A stretch of 64,000 nucleotides of DNA from Danxiaibacter flavus (lineage in GTDB: Bacteria > Bacteroidota > Bacteroidia > Chitinophagales > Chitinophagaceae), in the NCBI RefSeq assembly GCF_041060425.1, contig NZ_JAULBC010000013.1, forward strand, positions 37,682 through 101,681, written 5' to 3'. The number at the start of each line of letters is the position of its first letter. The stretch's first letter is position 1. The notes beneath the pieces are model-generated. The model saw nothing but the letters and a program-made list of their open reading frames with translations, searched no databases and had not been told where the DNA came from. The position numbers were made by a program, and so were the translations under genes. Shown here piece by piece: positions 54,518 through 61,888 of the stretch.

Positions 54518-54799
54518 TGAAAAGTGAATAGTCAATAGTCAAAAATGCAGACAGTTCAACAAATACCAACAAGCGATAAATGCAGTCAGCCGCTAAATAG
54601 TAAAAGCGCACTGTATCACCCTTCACTATTCACTTTTCACCATTCACTTTTCCAGCTCATATGATCCAATATATAAGTGGGCAATAGTAAATAGTCAAAA
54701 TAGCAGACAGCTTAACTAACACATACAATTAGCATTGCAACAGCTCTGTGCAAAAGCACGCTTTCGCACCTTTCACTATTCACTATTCACCATTCCCCC
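54514..54799. repeat. Two tandem heptamer-bounded elements with GCAGACAG core
   Basis: Unit 1: arms GTGAATA/GTGAAAA/GTGAATA/GTCAATA/GTCAAAA (54514-54545) and TTCACTA/TTCACTT/TTCACCA/TTCACTT (about 54622-54650). Unit 2: GTAAATA/GTCAAAA (about 54689-54702) and TTCACTA, TTCACTA, TTCACCA up to about 54795. Each core starts with GCAGACAG followed by an AC-rich stretch, as in the elements at 39728-40143. Confidence 0.82.
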
Positions 54800-55225
54800 C
54801 TAGCTCGTATGATCCAGTGCTATCACCCACTTCCCTTCTACTTTCTTAAACAGAAGTGTATAATAGCCGCCGATATCGCCAATTGTTCTTTTGAGGAACC
54901 ATTTGCCCAACACAAAGGCATAATCGTTAGATAGAATTTGTACCGACTGGATATCAAATTGCAGCTTACCCATTACGGTTGTATCTGGATACGATTTTTT
55001 GTAGCGTTCCAGCGTATTTTTCCAGCCGTAGGTAACACCTTTGGAGCCGACGAATTTCAGACTGTCACTTTTCCAATAGGTTTCCATAAAAGCATCAATA
55101 TTACCGTTATTCCAGTCTGTCACCTGTTTCGCCATTACTGCTCTTATTGCAGTTTCATCTGTTTTTTGTGCAAACAGATTTCCCGCAATCATCAAACTAA
55201 AAATGCAGATCAAAAGTTTTCTCAT
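54800..55225 (-). CDS. Secreted SnoaL/NTF2-like (DUF4440-type) protein
   Basis: 141 residues. A signal peptide (RKLLICIFSLMIAGNLFAQ) precedes an NTF2-like fold: AIRAVMAKQVTDWNNGNIDAF helix, then FVGSKGVTYGWKNTLERYKK and the strands ending GYYTLLFKKVEGKWVIALDH. Such proteins may be enzymes or binding proteins; no catalytic residues can be assigned. It starts 5 bases after mnmD in the same direction, so the two are cotranscribed. Confidence 0.85.
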   Translation of the reverse strand: MRKLLICIFSLMIAGNLFAQKTDETAIRAVMAKQVTDWNNGNIDAFMETYWKSDSLKFVGSKGVTYGWKNTLERYKKSYPDTTVMGKLQFDIQSVQILSNDYAFVLGKWFLKRTIGDIGGYYTLLFKKVEGKWVIALDHTS

Positions 55226-55230
55226 GTCAG

Positions 55231-55914
55231 TTAATTTTGTGTTTGTTTCGTTCCGCGAAGCATTTCTCTTTTACCTGGCGGCCCTTGTAATTTCTCAATG
55301 GCAAACCCGCTTGCAATCATCGCTCTTCTTACATCGCCTTTGCTGCAATATGTAGTCAATACACCTGGGGGAGATAGCATATTGTACAGTTTATCAAAAA
55401 CTGTTTTTTCCCAAAGATGCGGCTGCGCGGAGGGAGCGAATGCATCATAATAAATCAGATCGAAAGAGTGCAGGGGAAGATAATTCAGCAGATCCTGCCT
55501 GGTTTTTCGCAACCTGAAAAATGGATTTATTTCCACCTGTTCATCCCAATTGCAGGCGTGCATCTTTTTGAATTCATCTTTGTACAAAAGCAAAGAAGGT
55601 TGTTCCGTATAATTCAAGGTTGCGGCCTCTTCCATTGTCAGTGGATAAAGTTCTACTGCTTCATAAATTACCGGCAGGTTGCTCCGGGTCGCATAATCCA
55701 GTGTAAGCAAGGCATTCAGGCCTGTTCCAAATCCCATTTCAAAAATAATTATGGATTGCTTGCCGTTTTTTTCAACAAAATAATCCAGTCCGGCCTGAAT
55801 AAATACATGAATACTTTCCTGCATTGCACCATACCTGCTATGATAAGTAACATCCAGATTGGGAATGCAAATTGTGGATGATCCATCTTTTGTAATTTGT
55901 ACCAGCCTGTCCAT
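55231..55914 (-). CDS. mnmD: tRNA 5-methylaminomethyl-2-thiouridine methyltransferase, stand-alone MnmD
   Basis: 227 residues, corresponding to the methyltransferase half of MnmC without the FAD oxidase domain. SAM motif IIFEMGFGTGLNALLTL (about 56-72), the acidic YEAVELYPL strand end, and the catalytic region DLIYYDAFAPSAQPHLWE. It methylates the wobble uridine of some tRNAs to finish mnm5s2U. Stand-alone MnmD is usual in Bacteroidota. It is divergent from the DNA glycosylase gene (85-base gap). Confidence 0.92.
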   Translation of the reverse strand: MDRLVQITKDGSSTICIPNLDVTYHSRYGAMQESIHVFIQAGLDYFVEKNGKQSIIIFEMGFGTGLNALLTLDYATRSNLPVIYEAVELYPLTMEEAATLNYTEQPSLLLYKDEFKKMHACNWDEQVEINPFFRLRKTRQDLLNYLPLHSFDLIYYDAFAPSAQPHLWEKTVFDKLYNMLSPPGVLTTYCSKGDVRRAMIASGFAIEKLQGPPGKREMLRGTKQTQN

Positions 55915-55999
55915 TCAACTTTTGATTTAACCCTGTTAACCGACACTAAATTACAGGAATGGTATATTATCCTTGTGCGATTTATTCTAACTTTCCAAA

Positions 56000-56632
56000 A
56001 TGGAATATCTTGAACATCTGCATAAAGACAAAAAACTATCGCCGGTAATACTACAACATGGACCGATGGAAGAACTCAAAATACGGAAGCACATTCCTTT
56101 TTTACTGATGGCATCCATCATGAGCCAGCAACTAAGCACGAAGGTGGCATCCGTTATTAAAACGAGGTTTCTTGATCTTTATGGAGGAAAAATCCCCCCC
56201 TCACAGCAAGTGCTCGACACACCGTCAGAACAGCTAAGAGCCATTGGCCTGTCTAACGCCAAAGTAAGCTACATAAAGAATGTTGCCGCGTTTTGCATAG
56301 AGCATAAAATAACCGACAAAAAACTGATGGTGTTATCCAATGAAGAAATAATTGACCTGCTTACACAGATAAAAGGTGTTGGCAGGTGGACAGTTGAAAT
56401 GTTGCTGATGTTTAGCCTTGGCCGCGAAGATATTTTTGCCATTGATGACTGGGGACTCCAAAATGCCGTGATCAAAATCTATAAACTGAAGATTGAGGAT
56501 AAAAAGAAACTAAAAGAAAAAATCATCCGGATCTCATCCAGGTGGAGCCCATACCGTTCATATGCATCCTTGTATTTATGGCGATGGAAAGACAACGCTC
56601 CTGTTACATCCGAAACAAAATCCAAAAAATAA
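56000..56632 (+). CDS. DNA-3-methyladenine glycosylase II family (AlkA-type HhH-GPD)
   Basis: 210 residues. The helix-hairpin-helix LTQIKGVGRWTVEMLLMFSL is followed by FAIDDWGLQNAV, where the conserved catalytic Asp sits in the DD pair, exactly as in AlkA/Mag proteins. It removes alkylated bases from DNA to start base excision repair. It lacks the N-terminal TATA-like domain of E. coli AlkA, as many short members do. The YbjQ-family gene follows after 6 bases. Confidence 0.92.
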   Translation: MEYLEHLHKDKKLSPVILQHGPMEELKIRKHIPFLLMASIMSQQLSTKVASVIKTRFLDLYGGKIPPSQQVLDTPSEQLRAIGLSNAKVSYIKNVAAFCIEHKITDKKLMVLSNEEIIDLLTQIKGVGRWTVEMLLMFSLGREDIFAIDDWGLQNAVIKIYKLKIEDKKKLKEKIIRISSRWSPYRSYASLYLWRWKDNAPVTSETKSKK

Positions 56633-56638
56633 TATATC

Positions 56639-56956
56639 ATGATCCTTACGACAACAAACACCGTTGAAGGAAGTCCTGTCAGGGATTACCTGGGAATTGT
56701 AAGCGCTGAAACCATTATTGGCGCAAACATTTTCAAAGACATATTTGCCGGAATCAGGGACATTGTAGGTGGCAGAAGCGGCACATACGAAAGAGTAATT
56801 GAAGAAGCGAAGCAAACCGCGATGCGCGAATTAGAACAGCGGGCACAGGCAATGGGAGCAAACGCAGTTATAGGCATTGACCTGGATTTCGAAACTGTCG
56901 GCAGCGGCGGCAGTATGCTAATGGTAGTCGCCACAGGAACCGCTGTTAGGTTGTAA
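56639..56956 (+). CDS. YbjQ/UPF0145 family protein
   Basis: 105 residues, whole-family match: TTTNTVEGSPVRDYLGIVSA, IFAGIRDIVGGRSGTYERVI, then AMGANAVIGIDLDFETVG and the C-terminal MLMVVATGTAV. Members form pentameric rings and are sometimes called heavy-metal-binding; the function is not established. It is 6 bases downstream of the glycosylase gene, so it is probably in the same transcript. Confidence 0.9.
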   Translation: MILTTTNTVEGSPVRDYLGIVSAETIIGANIFKDIFAGIRDIVGGRSGTYERVIEEAKQTAMRELEQRAQAMGANAVIGIDLDFETVGSGGSMLMVVATGTAVRL

Positions 56957-57078
56957 GTTATAAGTTGTACGTTATACGTTATACGTTTTTCACCTGGTAG
57001 GATTCATCTTCGCTAATGTCTACAATGGTTTAAACATACGACGTAAAGCTTATAACGTATAACTCATTACGTACAACC
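56953..57078. repeat. Mirrored heptamer arrays, GTTATAC family
   Basis: Left words from about 56959: GTTATAA, GTTGTAC, GTTATAC, GTTATAC, GTTTTTC. Right array (about 57048-57077) read on the other strand: GTTGTAC, GTAATGA, GTTATAC, GTTATAA. The words GTTATAA and GTTGTAC also occur at 42616-42645. Confidence 0.8.
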
Positions 57079-57079
57079 C

Positions 57080-57135
57080 AAACATACTCAAATAAAAAAC
57101 CCCGCAACTGCGGGGCTTTTTATTTGAGTATGTTT
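57080..57135. terminator. 56-base near-perfect palindrome acting as terminator
   Basis: Arms of 27 bases (57080-57106 and 57109-57135) with one mismatch and only a 2-base centre. The core CCCCGCA/TGCGGGG with flanking A and T runs is a bidirectional terminator; the outer AAACATACTCAAAT arms extend it far beyond the usual size. The right arm ends 2 bases before the stop codon of the next gene (minus strand). Confidence 0.88.
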
Positions 57136-57137
57136 GA

Positions 57138-57551
57138 TTACTGCTTTGTTATTTCAACATCATCAACAGACTTTGTAACAGTATTTACATTGAAAGACTG
57201 TTCAAGAGCCTTGTTAGAAGATTTAATGCTAAAGCTGTAACGGATGTTGTCTTCACCTTTCAGCAATTTGAACTTTTTATCGAAGCTCTTATCATTAAAC
57301 TCACCGTTGTAAAGTGTAGTTCCGTCTGCAGTTTTTACAACTACTGTAAATTTATCTCCTTTAGGATTATCCAATTTTACATTGAAGAAAAGCGCATTGT
57401 CTGCAGAACCAACAAACTGAATGTTTGCCTGATTTTTTTCAGATAAGATTTCAATTTTGTCGCCCGCTTTTACAGAAGAAACTGCGAATACTGCTGCGAT
57501 GAATGTAGCTGCTATTACTCTTTTTACGATTGTCCTTTTCATTTTGTTCAT
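57138..57551 (-). CDS. Small secreted beta-rich protein of unknown function
   Basis: 137 residues; the start may be the Met at 57542 (134 residues). Signal peptide VIAATFIAAVFAVSSVKAG, then an all-beta domain (ANIQFVGSADNALFFNVKLD, FTVVVKTADGTTLYNGEF, IRYSFSIKSSNKALEQSFNV) with a lysine-rich surface. It resembles an immunoglobulin-like or C-terminal-domain fold but I cannot place it in a family. Transcribed alone, ending in the palindrome at 57080-57135. Confidence 0.75.
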   Translation of the reverse strand: MNKMKRTIVKRVIAATFIAAVFAVSSVKAGDKIEILSEKNQANIQFVGSADNALFFNVKLDNPKGDKFTVVVKTADGTTLYNGEFNDKSFDKKFKLLKGEDNIRYSFSIKSSNKALEQSFNVNTVTKSVDDVEITKQ

Positions 57552-57628
57552 TTTAAATAATTAATAATACAGGCATATCCAATCGATGTAAGGCAGTCGG
57601 CAATCTTTTTCGTGAAACAAGGCAAATC

Positions 57629-57865
57629 GTGAAGGAGGGGGTTGATCAACTTAGAGATTCAATATCTGCAGATACTAGTGTAAAAATCTCTGATCTTTAT
57701 TCTGTGACACAAATATACGAGGAAAATGAAACAATTTATGCCTTTAACATTTTAGTAATATTCAAAGAGAATGTATCAATTATAGAAATTGATGATTTTC
57801 AACGTTTATATTCAAATATTAAATATTTATTACAAACGTTAGTTTGTGTGAAAACTACACTTTAA
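57629..57865 (+). CDS. Possible small protein (weak)
   Basis: 78 residues from a GTG at 57629, after AGGAGGG-like purines inside the first codons rather than upstream. The product is acidic and hydrophobic (ETIYAFNILVIFKENVSIIEI) with no family I know. It overlaps the end of the response regulator gene on the opposite strand by 4 bases. It could be a chance frame in AT-rich DNA. Confidence 0.3.
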   Translation: MKEGVDQLRDSISADTSVKISDLYSVTQIYEENETIYAFNILVIFKENVSIIEIDDFQRLYSNIKYLLQTLVCVKTTL

Positions 57866-58233
57866 TCATTGGATATTTTTTTTAGCAGGCGTTTTACGCG
57901 CGTGGATAATTCCAGCGGATTGAAAGGCTTCGTCAAAAAGTCATCGGCCCCCAGGTCAAAAGCTTCTAATACAGTATTCTCCTGGCCGTAAGCGGAAAGT
58001 ACAAGAATGGGAATTTTCTTTAACAGGTTTGATTTTACTACACCAATAAGTTCCAGTCCGGATGTATAAGGCATTAAAATGTCGGTAATAATCAGGTCCG
58101 GATTAAATTCCTCGAACATTTTTAAAGCCTCCTGCCCATCGGCTACAGTTGCAATTTCATATCCATCGTTGGTAAGCCGTGTTGCAATGGCTCTCAACAT
58201 CACGGGATCATCTTCTGCAATTAGTATTCTCAT
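57862..58233 (-). CDS. Single-domain response regulator (receiver only)
   Basis: 123 residues, one receiver domain: acidic pair in AEDDP (7-9), phosphoacceptor Asp51 in ITDILMP, Ser80 in LVLSAYG and Lys102 in LTKPF. No output domain, so it works by protein contacts, as CheY/Spo0F-type proteins do. It follows the REC-Hpt gene by 46 bases on the same strand, which suggests a shared phosphorelay. No kinase is in the window. Confidence 0.92.
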   Translation of the reverse strand: MRILIAEDDPVMLRAIATRLTNDGYEIATVADGQEALKMFEEFNPDLIITDILMPYTSGLELIGVVKSNLLKKIPILVLSAYGQENTVLEAFDLGADDFLTKPFNPLELSTRVKRLLKKISND

Positions 58234-58279
58234 AAGGTTGAAAAAAGGTTTTAGCGGATTAAAATTAATACTTAGTTCT

Positions 58280-59050
58280 CTATATTTTAGTTATATAATC
58301 ATCTAAAAAATCGCGTGCATCAAAAAACATCTTTTCAAAACGCTCAACTTTGGCAGGAATTAACTCTATCTCTTTCAGTCCTCTGCAATCAAAATCAATC
58401 TCTTTGGCCAACTCAAAAAGTTCCACCACATTAATAACGGAAAGCGAAGATTTTGCATAATGCGCCGTTTTTTGCAGATGGGCCCAATCCTGTTCGCCTG
58501 CCAATCGAATCATTTTTTCAACTGTTACAGCCATATTATCTGTAAAAAGTTGTATCATACTTATAATATGCTCATTGGTATCATCACCTAATTGAAACAA
58601 AATATTCAAATTGATCGTGAGACCATTATGATGATAAGTATTGGGCTGTTCCGGATCTTCCTCTGTTTGCAAACTTCCTTTTTCCGACACCAGTTTTTTT
58701 ACCACTTCCGGTGTAAAAGGCTTTACAATATAGCCATTCATTCCCGCTTCCATGCATTTTTCCTCTTCTCCCGGCAAAGATACCGACGTAACGGCCACTA
58801 TTGGCGTTTTAACACCCAATTGCTCCCGGATTACCTTAGTGGCCTCATAACCATCCATTTCAGGCATGAAAATATCCATTAAGATTATATCATATTTGTT
58901 CGCCCTGGCAAATTCAACAGCCTGTGCCCCATTTTCAGCAATATCGATCCTCCCGCATATCTTCCCTAGCGATCGTTGCATAAATATTTGGTTTATAGCA
59001 CTATCTTCCGCAATTAGCACACTTTTAAAAACAATCTGCCCGTCTTCCAT
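58280..59050 (-). CDS. Response regulator with C-terminal Hpt domain (phosphorelay protein)
   Basis: 256 residues. Receiver at about 10-125: acidic AED (14-16), phosphoacceptor Asp59 in LMDIFMPEMDG, Ser/Thr in VAVTSVSL and Lys110 in IVKPF. The second half (about 145-250) is a helical Hpt domain with His197 in TAHYAKSSL, the usual HxxKSS context. Such REC-Hpt proteins are normally the C-terminal part of hybrid kinases; here it is free-standing, upstream of a receiver-only protein. It could shuttle phosphate between an unlinked hybrid kinase and that receiver. Confidence 0.9.
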   Translation of the reverse strand: MEDGQIVFKSVLIAEDSAINQIFMQRSLGKICGRIDIAENGAQAVEFARANKYDIILMDIFMPEMDGYEATKVIREQLGVKTPIVAVTSVSLPGEEEKCMEAGMNGYIVKPFTPEVVKKLVSEKGSLQTEEDPEQPNTYHHNGLTINLNILFQLGDDTNEHIISMIQLFTDNMAVTVEKMIRLAGEQDWAHLQKTAHYAKSSLSVINVVELFELAKEIDFDCRGLKEIELIPAKVERFEKMFFDARDFLDDYITKI

Positions 59051-59192
59051 AAGATTAATTCGTTATTCTGAGGCTGCATTTACCCGTAGATCAACACAAA
59101 ATAAGGATTGTAGCCTTTAACAGCAAATAACCTTAATAATCCCCAGCCAGCCGTTAGAAATACGTATTTTCTTTTGGCTTATTTTTAACCAG

Positions 59193-59220
59193 TTGTGTGT
59201 ATGCAATTCTATTATTTTTG
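59193..59220 (+). promoter_or_regulatory. Promoter TTG-N17-TATTTTTG before the outer membrane barrel gene
   Basis: TTG at 59193-59195 and an exact TAnnTTTG at 59213-59220, 17 bases apart; the start codon is 31 bases further on, a plausible short leader. Confidence 0.6.
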
Positions 59221-59251
59221 CCGCCTATAATATTTATATATTTTTAACTGC

Positions 59252-60013
59252 ATGAAGAAGATTTTTTTAGGATTGTTATTTATATCGTCGTTCTGCCTGG
59301 CAGCAAAAGCGCAAAACAATAACAACACCCAGCCAAAGAAACCGGATTACAGCAAAATTGATTTGAGCAACAGGCCCAATGATCACTTGTTAATTCAATT
59401 TGGTTATGATGGATGGGACAACCAGAACGGTGGTGACTCAATTAATCCTACGGGCTTTTCCCGCCACTTTAACATGTACTTCATGCTGGATAAACCATTT
59501 AAATCTAATCCGCATTTTAGTGTGGGTTTTGGTGCCGGTATAGGAAGTAGTAACATCTTTTTTAAGGACACATATATAGATCTGAAAGCGAACAGCAATA
59601 CACTGCCGTTCAGACCCAGCGTTCCAAATACAAACTCAGCAAACTTCAAAAAATACAAACTCACTACCGTATTTGCAGAAATTCCGGTAGAATTCCGGTA
59701 TGCCGGTAACCCTGTTAACCCTAATAAGGGATTTAAAGCTTCTATAGGCGCCAAAATCGGTACCTTGCTGGATGCTCATACCAAGGGTAAGAACCTTGTT
59801 GATCAAACAGGCGTGTCCGTTTACGGTTCAAAATACATTAATAAAGAAAAAGATAAGCGCTTTATCAACGGTACCAGGCTTGCTGTAACGGCACGTGTTG
59901 GTTACGGTATTTTTTCTCTCGATGCATCCTACCAGGTTACCAGCTTTCTTAAAGATGGTGCCGGACCGACCATCAGACCTTATTCTATAGGGTTGACGAT
60001 CAGCGGACTCTAG
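59252..60013 (+). CDS. Outer membrane beta-barrel protein (PorT/OmpA-barrel-like)
   Basis: 253 residues. Signal peptide (KKIFLGLLFISSFCLAAKAQ), then a short Asn/Gln/Pro linker and about eight amphipathic strands (HFSVGFGAGIGSSNIFF, FRYAGNPVNPNKGFKASIGA, LAVTARVGYGIFSLDASYQV) ending IRPYSIGLTISGL, as in the PorT-like family. Role unknown. It has its own promoter (59193-59220) and a terminator at 60073-60101. Confidence 0.83.
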   Translation: MKKIFLGLLFISSFCLAAKAQNNNNTQPKKPDYSKIDLSNRPNDHLLIQFGYDGWDNQNGGDSINPTGFSRHFNMYFMLDKPFKSNPHFSVGFGAGIGSSNIFFKDTYIDLKANSNTLPFRPSVPNTNSANFKKYKLTTVFAEIPVEFRYAGNPVNPNKGFKASIGAKIGTLLDAHTKGKNLVDQTGVSVYGSKYINKEKDKRFINGTRLAVTARVGYGIFSLDASYQVTSFLKDGAGPTIRPYSIGLTISGL

Positions 60014-60101
60014 TGAGAAGATCGTAAGATCGTAAGACCGTAAGACACGTAAGAGGATAAAAGATATTTAGGAAGCTTCTGTGAATAACGGGAGCTTTTT
60101 T
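60014..60101 (+). terminator. Octamer array followed by terminator
   Basis: Right after the stop codon 8-base units AGATCGTA, AGATCGTA, AGACCGTA step along to about 60050. Then AAGCTTC (60073-60079) pairs with GGAGCTT (60091-60097), one mismatch, followed by a T6 run: a standard terminator. Confidence 0.7.
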
Positions 60102-60184
60102 ATTGGAGATAACTGAAAGAAAGACGGCCTGCCCTATTAACAAGAAGAAGCGAGGACAGAATTCCCAACAAATCACGATCCGCT

Positions 60185-60192
60185 TATCTTTG
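60185..60192 (+). promoter_or_regulatory. -7 element (TATCTTTG) of hflX
   Basis: Exact TAnnTTTG match 17 bases before the TTG start codon; -33 region weak. Confidence 0.5.
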
Positions 60193-60209
60193 CAAAAAAA
60201 ATTTCCGCT

Positions 60210-61397
60210 TTGATAGAAAAAAAACAAAAGATCAATAGTGAAGAAAGGGCTGTACTTGTTGGATTGGTGCAAAAAGAGCAGACTGAAGAACAGGTACAGG
60301 AATATTTAGATGAATTGGCCTTTTTGGCGGCCACAGCAGGCGCCGAAAGCATAAAAAGATTTACCCAAAAATTAGCCCATCCGGATAGCCGCACATTTAT
60401 CGGAAAGGGAAAACTGGAAGAAGTCAAAAATTATCTTGACGGAAAACAGGTTGACGTAGTAATTTTTGATGATGAACTGACCGGCTCTCAAATCATAAAT
60501 ATTGAGAAAACACTTGGAGTAAAAACCATTGACAGAAGTGACCTTATCCTTGACATCTTTGCCCGCAGAGCCAGAACTGCCCAGGCTAAGGTGCAGGTGG
60601 AGCTGGCACAGTATCAATATCTGCTCCCCCGTTTAAAAGGTATGTGGAAACACCTTGAAAGACAAGGTGGTGGTATTGGTACGCGCGGACCGGGTGAAAC
60701 CGAAATTGAAACTGACCGTCGTATCGTTAAAGACAAAATATCACTGTTAAGGAAAAGACTGGGGGAAATCGATAAACAATCCTTTACGCAAAGAAAAGAA
60801 AGAGGTGAATTTATTCGTGTTTCCCTCGTGGGTTATACCAATGTGGGCAAGAGTACTTTGATGAATCTACTGAGTAAAAGCGAAGTATTTGCCGAAAACA
60901 AACTGTTTGCCACACTTGACACAACTACACGCAAAGTTGTTTTTGAAAATACGCCTTTCTTATTGAGCGATACGGTTGGATTTATCCGCAAACTTCCGCA
61001 CCACCTGGTGGAAAGCTTCAAAAGCACACTTGACGAAGTAAGAGAAGCTGATATTTTGCTGCACGTTGTTGATATTTCTCATCCGCAACATGAAGAGCAT
61101 ATTGGTGTTGTAAATAAAACGCTACAGGAAATTAATGCTTTCGAAAAGCCCATTCTTACCATTTTCAATAAAATGGATTTGTATGAAGAAAGAACATTTG
61201 ACGAATGGCTGGGTGATGATGTAAAAGTGGAAATCATTAAAGATCTGAAAGACAAGTGGGATCATCTTACTGAAGGCAATTGCGTTTTTGTTTCCGCAAC
61301 CGAGCGACTAAACATCGATGACCTGCGCGCCAGGATATTGGAGAAAGTACGTTCGATGTATTTGGTGCGTTATCCTTATAAGGAAATACATTTTTAA
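60210..61397 (+). CDS. hflX: GTPase HflX (TTG start)
   Basis: 395 residues. HflX is a ribosome-binding GTPase that splits stalled or heat-stressed 70S ribosomes. N-terminal HflX domain (about 10-190; FIGKGKLEEVKNYL, VELAQYQYLLPRL, GGGIGTRGPGETEIETDRR) and the G domain: G1 GYTNVGKST, G3 DTVGF, G4 FNKMD, G5 VSAT. The start is TTG: no in-frame ATG is available near it, the next Met is about 145 residues in, and the TATCTTTG box lies just upstream. Single gene. Confidence 0.95.
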   Translation: MIEKKQKINSEERAVLVGLVQKEQTEEQVQEYLDELAFLAATAGAESIKRFTQKLAHPDSRTFIGKGKLEEVKNYLDGKQVDVVIFDDELTGSQIINIEKTLGVKTIDRSDLILDIFARRARTAQAKVQVELAQYQYLLPRLKGMWKHLERQGGGIGTRGPGETEIETDRRIVKDKISLLRKRLGEIDKQSFTQRKERGEFIRVSLVGYTNVGKSTLMNLLSKSEVFAENKLFATLDTTTRKVVFENTPFLLSDTVGFIRKLPHHLVESFKSTLDEVREADILLHVVDISHPQHEEHIGVVNKTLQEINAFEKPILTIFNKMDLYEERTFDEWLGDDVKVEIIKDLKDKWDHLTEGNCVFVSATERLNIDDLRARILEKVRSMYLVRYPYKEIHF

Positions 61398-61860
61398 TGT
61401 AAGATGTAAGATGTACGATGTAAGCAGCTTTGGAAAGGCTTGTTGATGGCAAAAGCGTTTAATTAAAAAGTACGATTTACGAGGTACGAAGTACGCAGCT
61501 TTGGAAAGGCCTATTGATGGCAAAAGCGTTTAAATAGAAAGTTTGAAGTACGATTTACGAAGTACGTAGTTTTGGAAAGGTTTATTGTGGCAAAAGCGTT
61601 TAATAAAAAACGCTAAGTACCTGATTAAAAAAAGGGGCGCCGCAGCAAAGAAAAAATATAAACTAAAACAGCTCTGTTAAACGCAGGGCTGTTTTAGTTA
61701 TTACAATTGCATGTAAGTTAAGCTTACTTCGCGTGATCAAAATTGTGTACTTCATACTTCATAGATCGTACTTGATGGTCCAAACATCTTACACCGTACA
61801 TCGTACATCTTACATCGTACATCTAACATCGTACATCTAACATCGTACATCTTATTGTCT
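61398..61860. repeat. Heptamer arrays, three 71-base tandem units and a terminator
   Basis: 61398-61423 steps at 7 bases (ATGTAAG, ATGTAAG, ATGTACG, ATGTAAG). From 61424 a unit of 71 bases repeats three times (starting 61424, 61495, 61566; the last one shortened), each with GCAGCTTTGGAAAGG and TGGCAAAAGCGTTTAA, joined by GTACGAT/TTACGAG/GTACGAA heptamers. After the terminator at 61661-61699 the mirror arrays follow: CATCTTA, CATCGTA, CATCTAA at 7-base steps to about 61855. Confidence 0.88.
61661..61699. terminator. Bidirectional terminator AACTAAAACAGC hairpin
   Basis: 16-base arms (61661-61676 with 61684-61699), one mismatch (G-U capable), 7-base loop. It lies in the middle of the mirrored heptamer arrays. 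Confidence 0.75.
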
Positions 61861-61888
61861 ATATTCGCCCGCACTAATCATTAAGCAC

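Noticed and set aside
61424..61620. CRISPR-like array (three spaced repeats)
   Set aside because: Units are 71 bases, adjacent, almost fully homologous with no unique spacers, and no cas genes are present.
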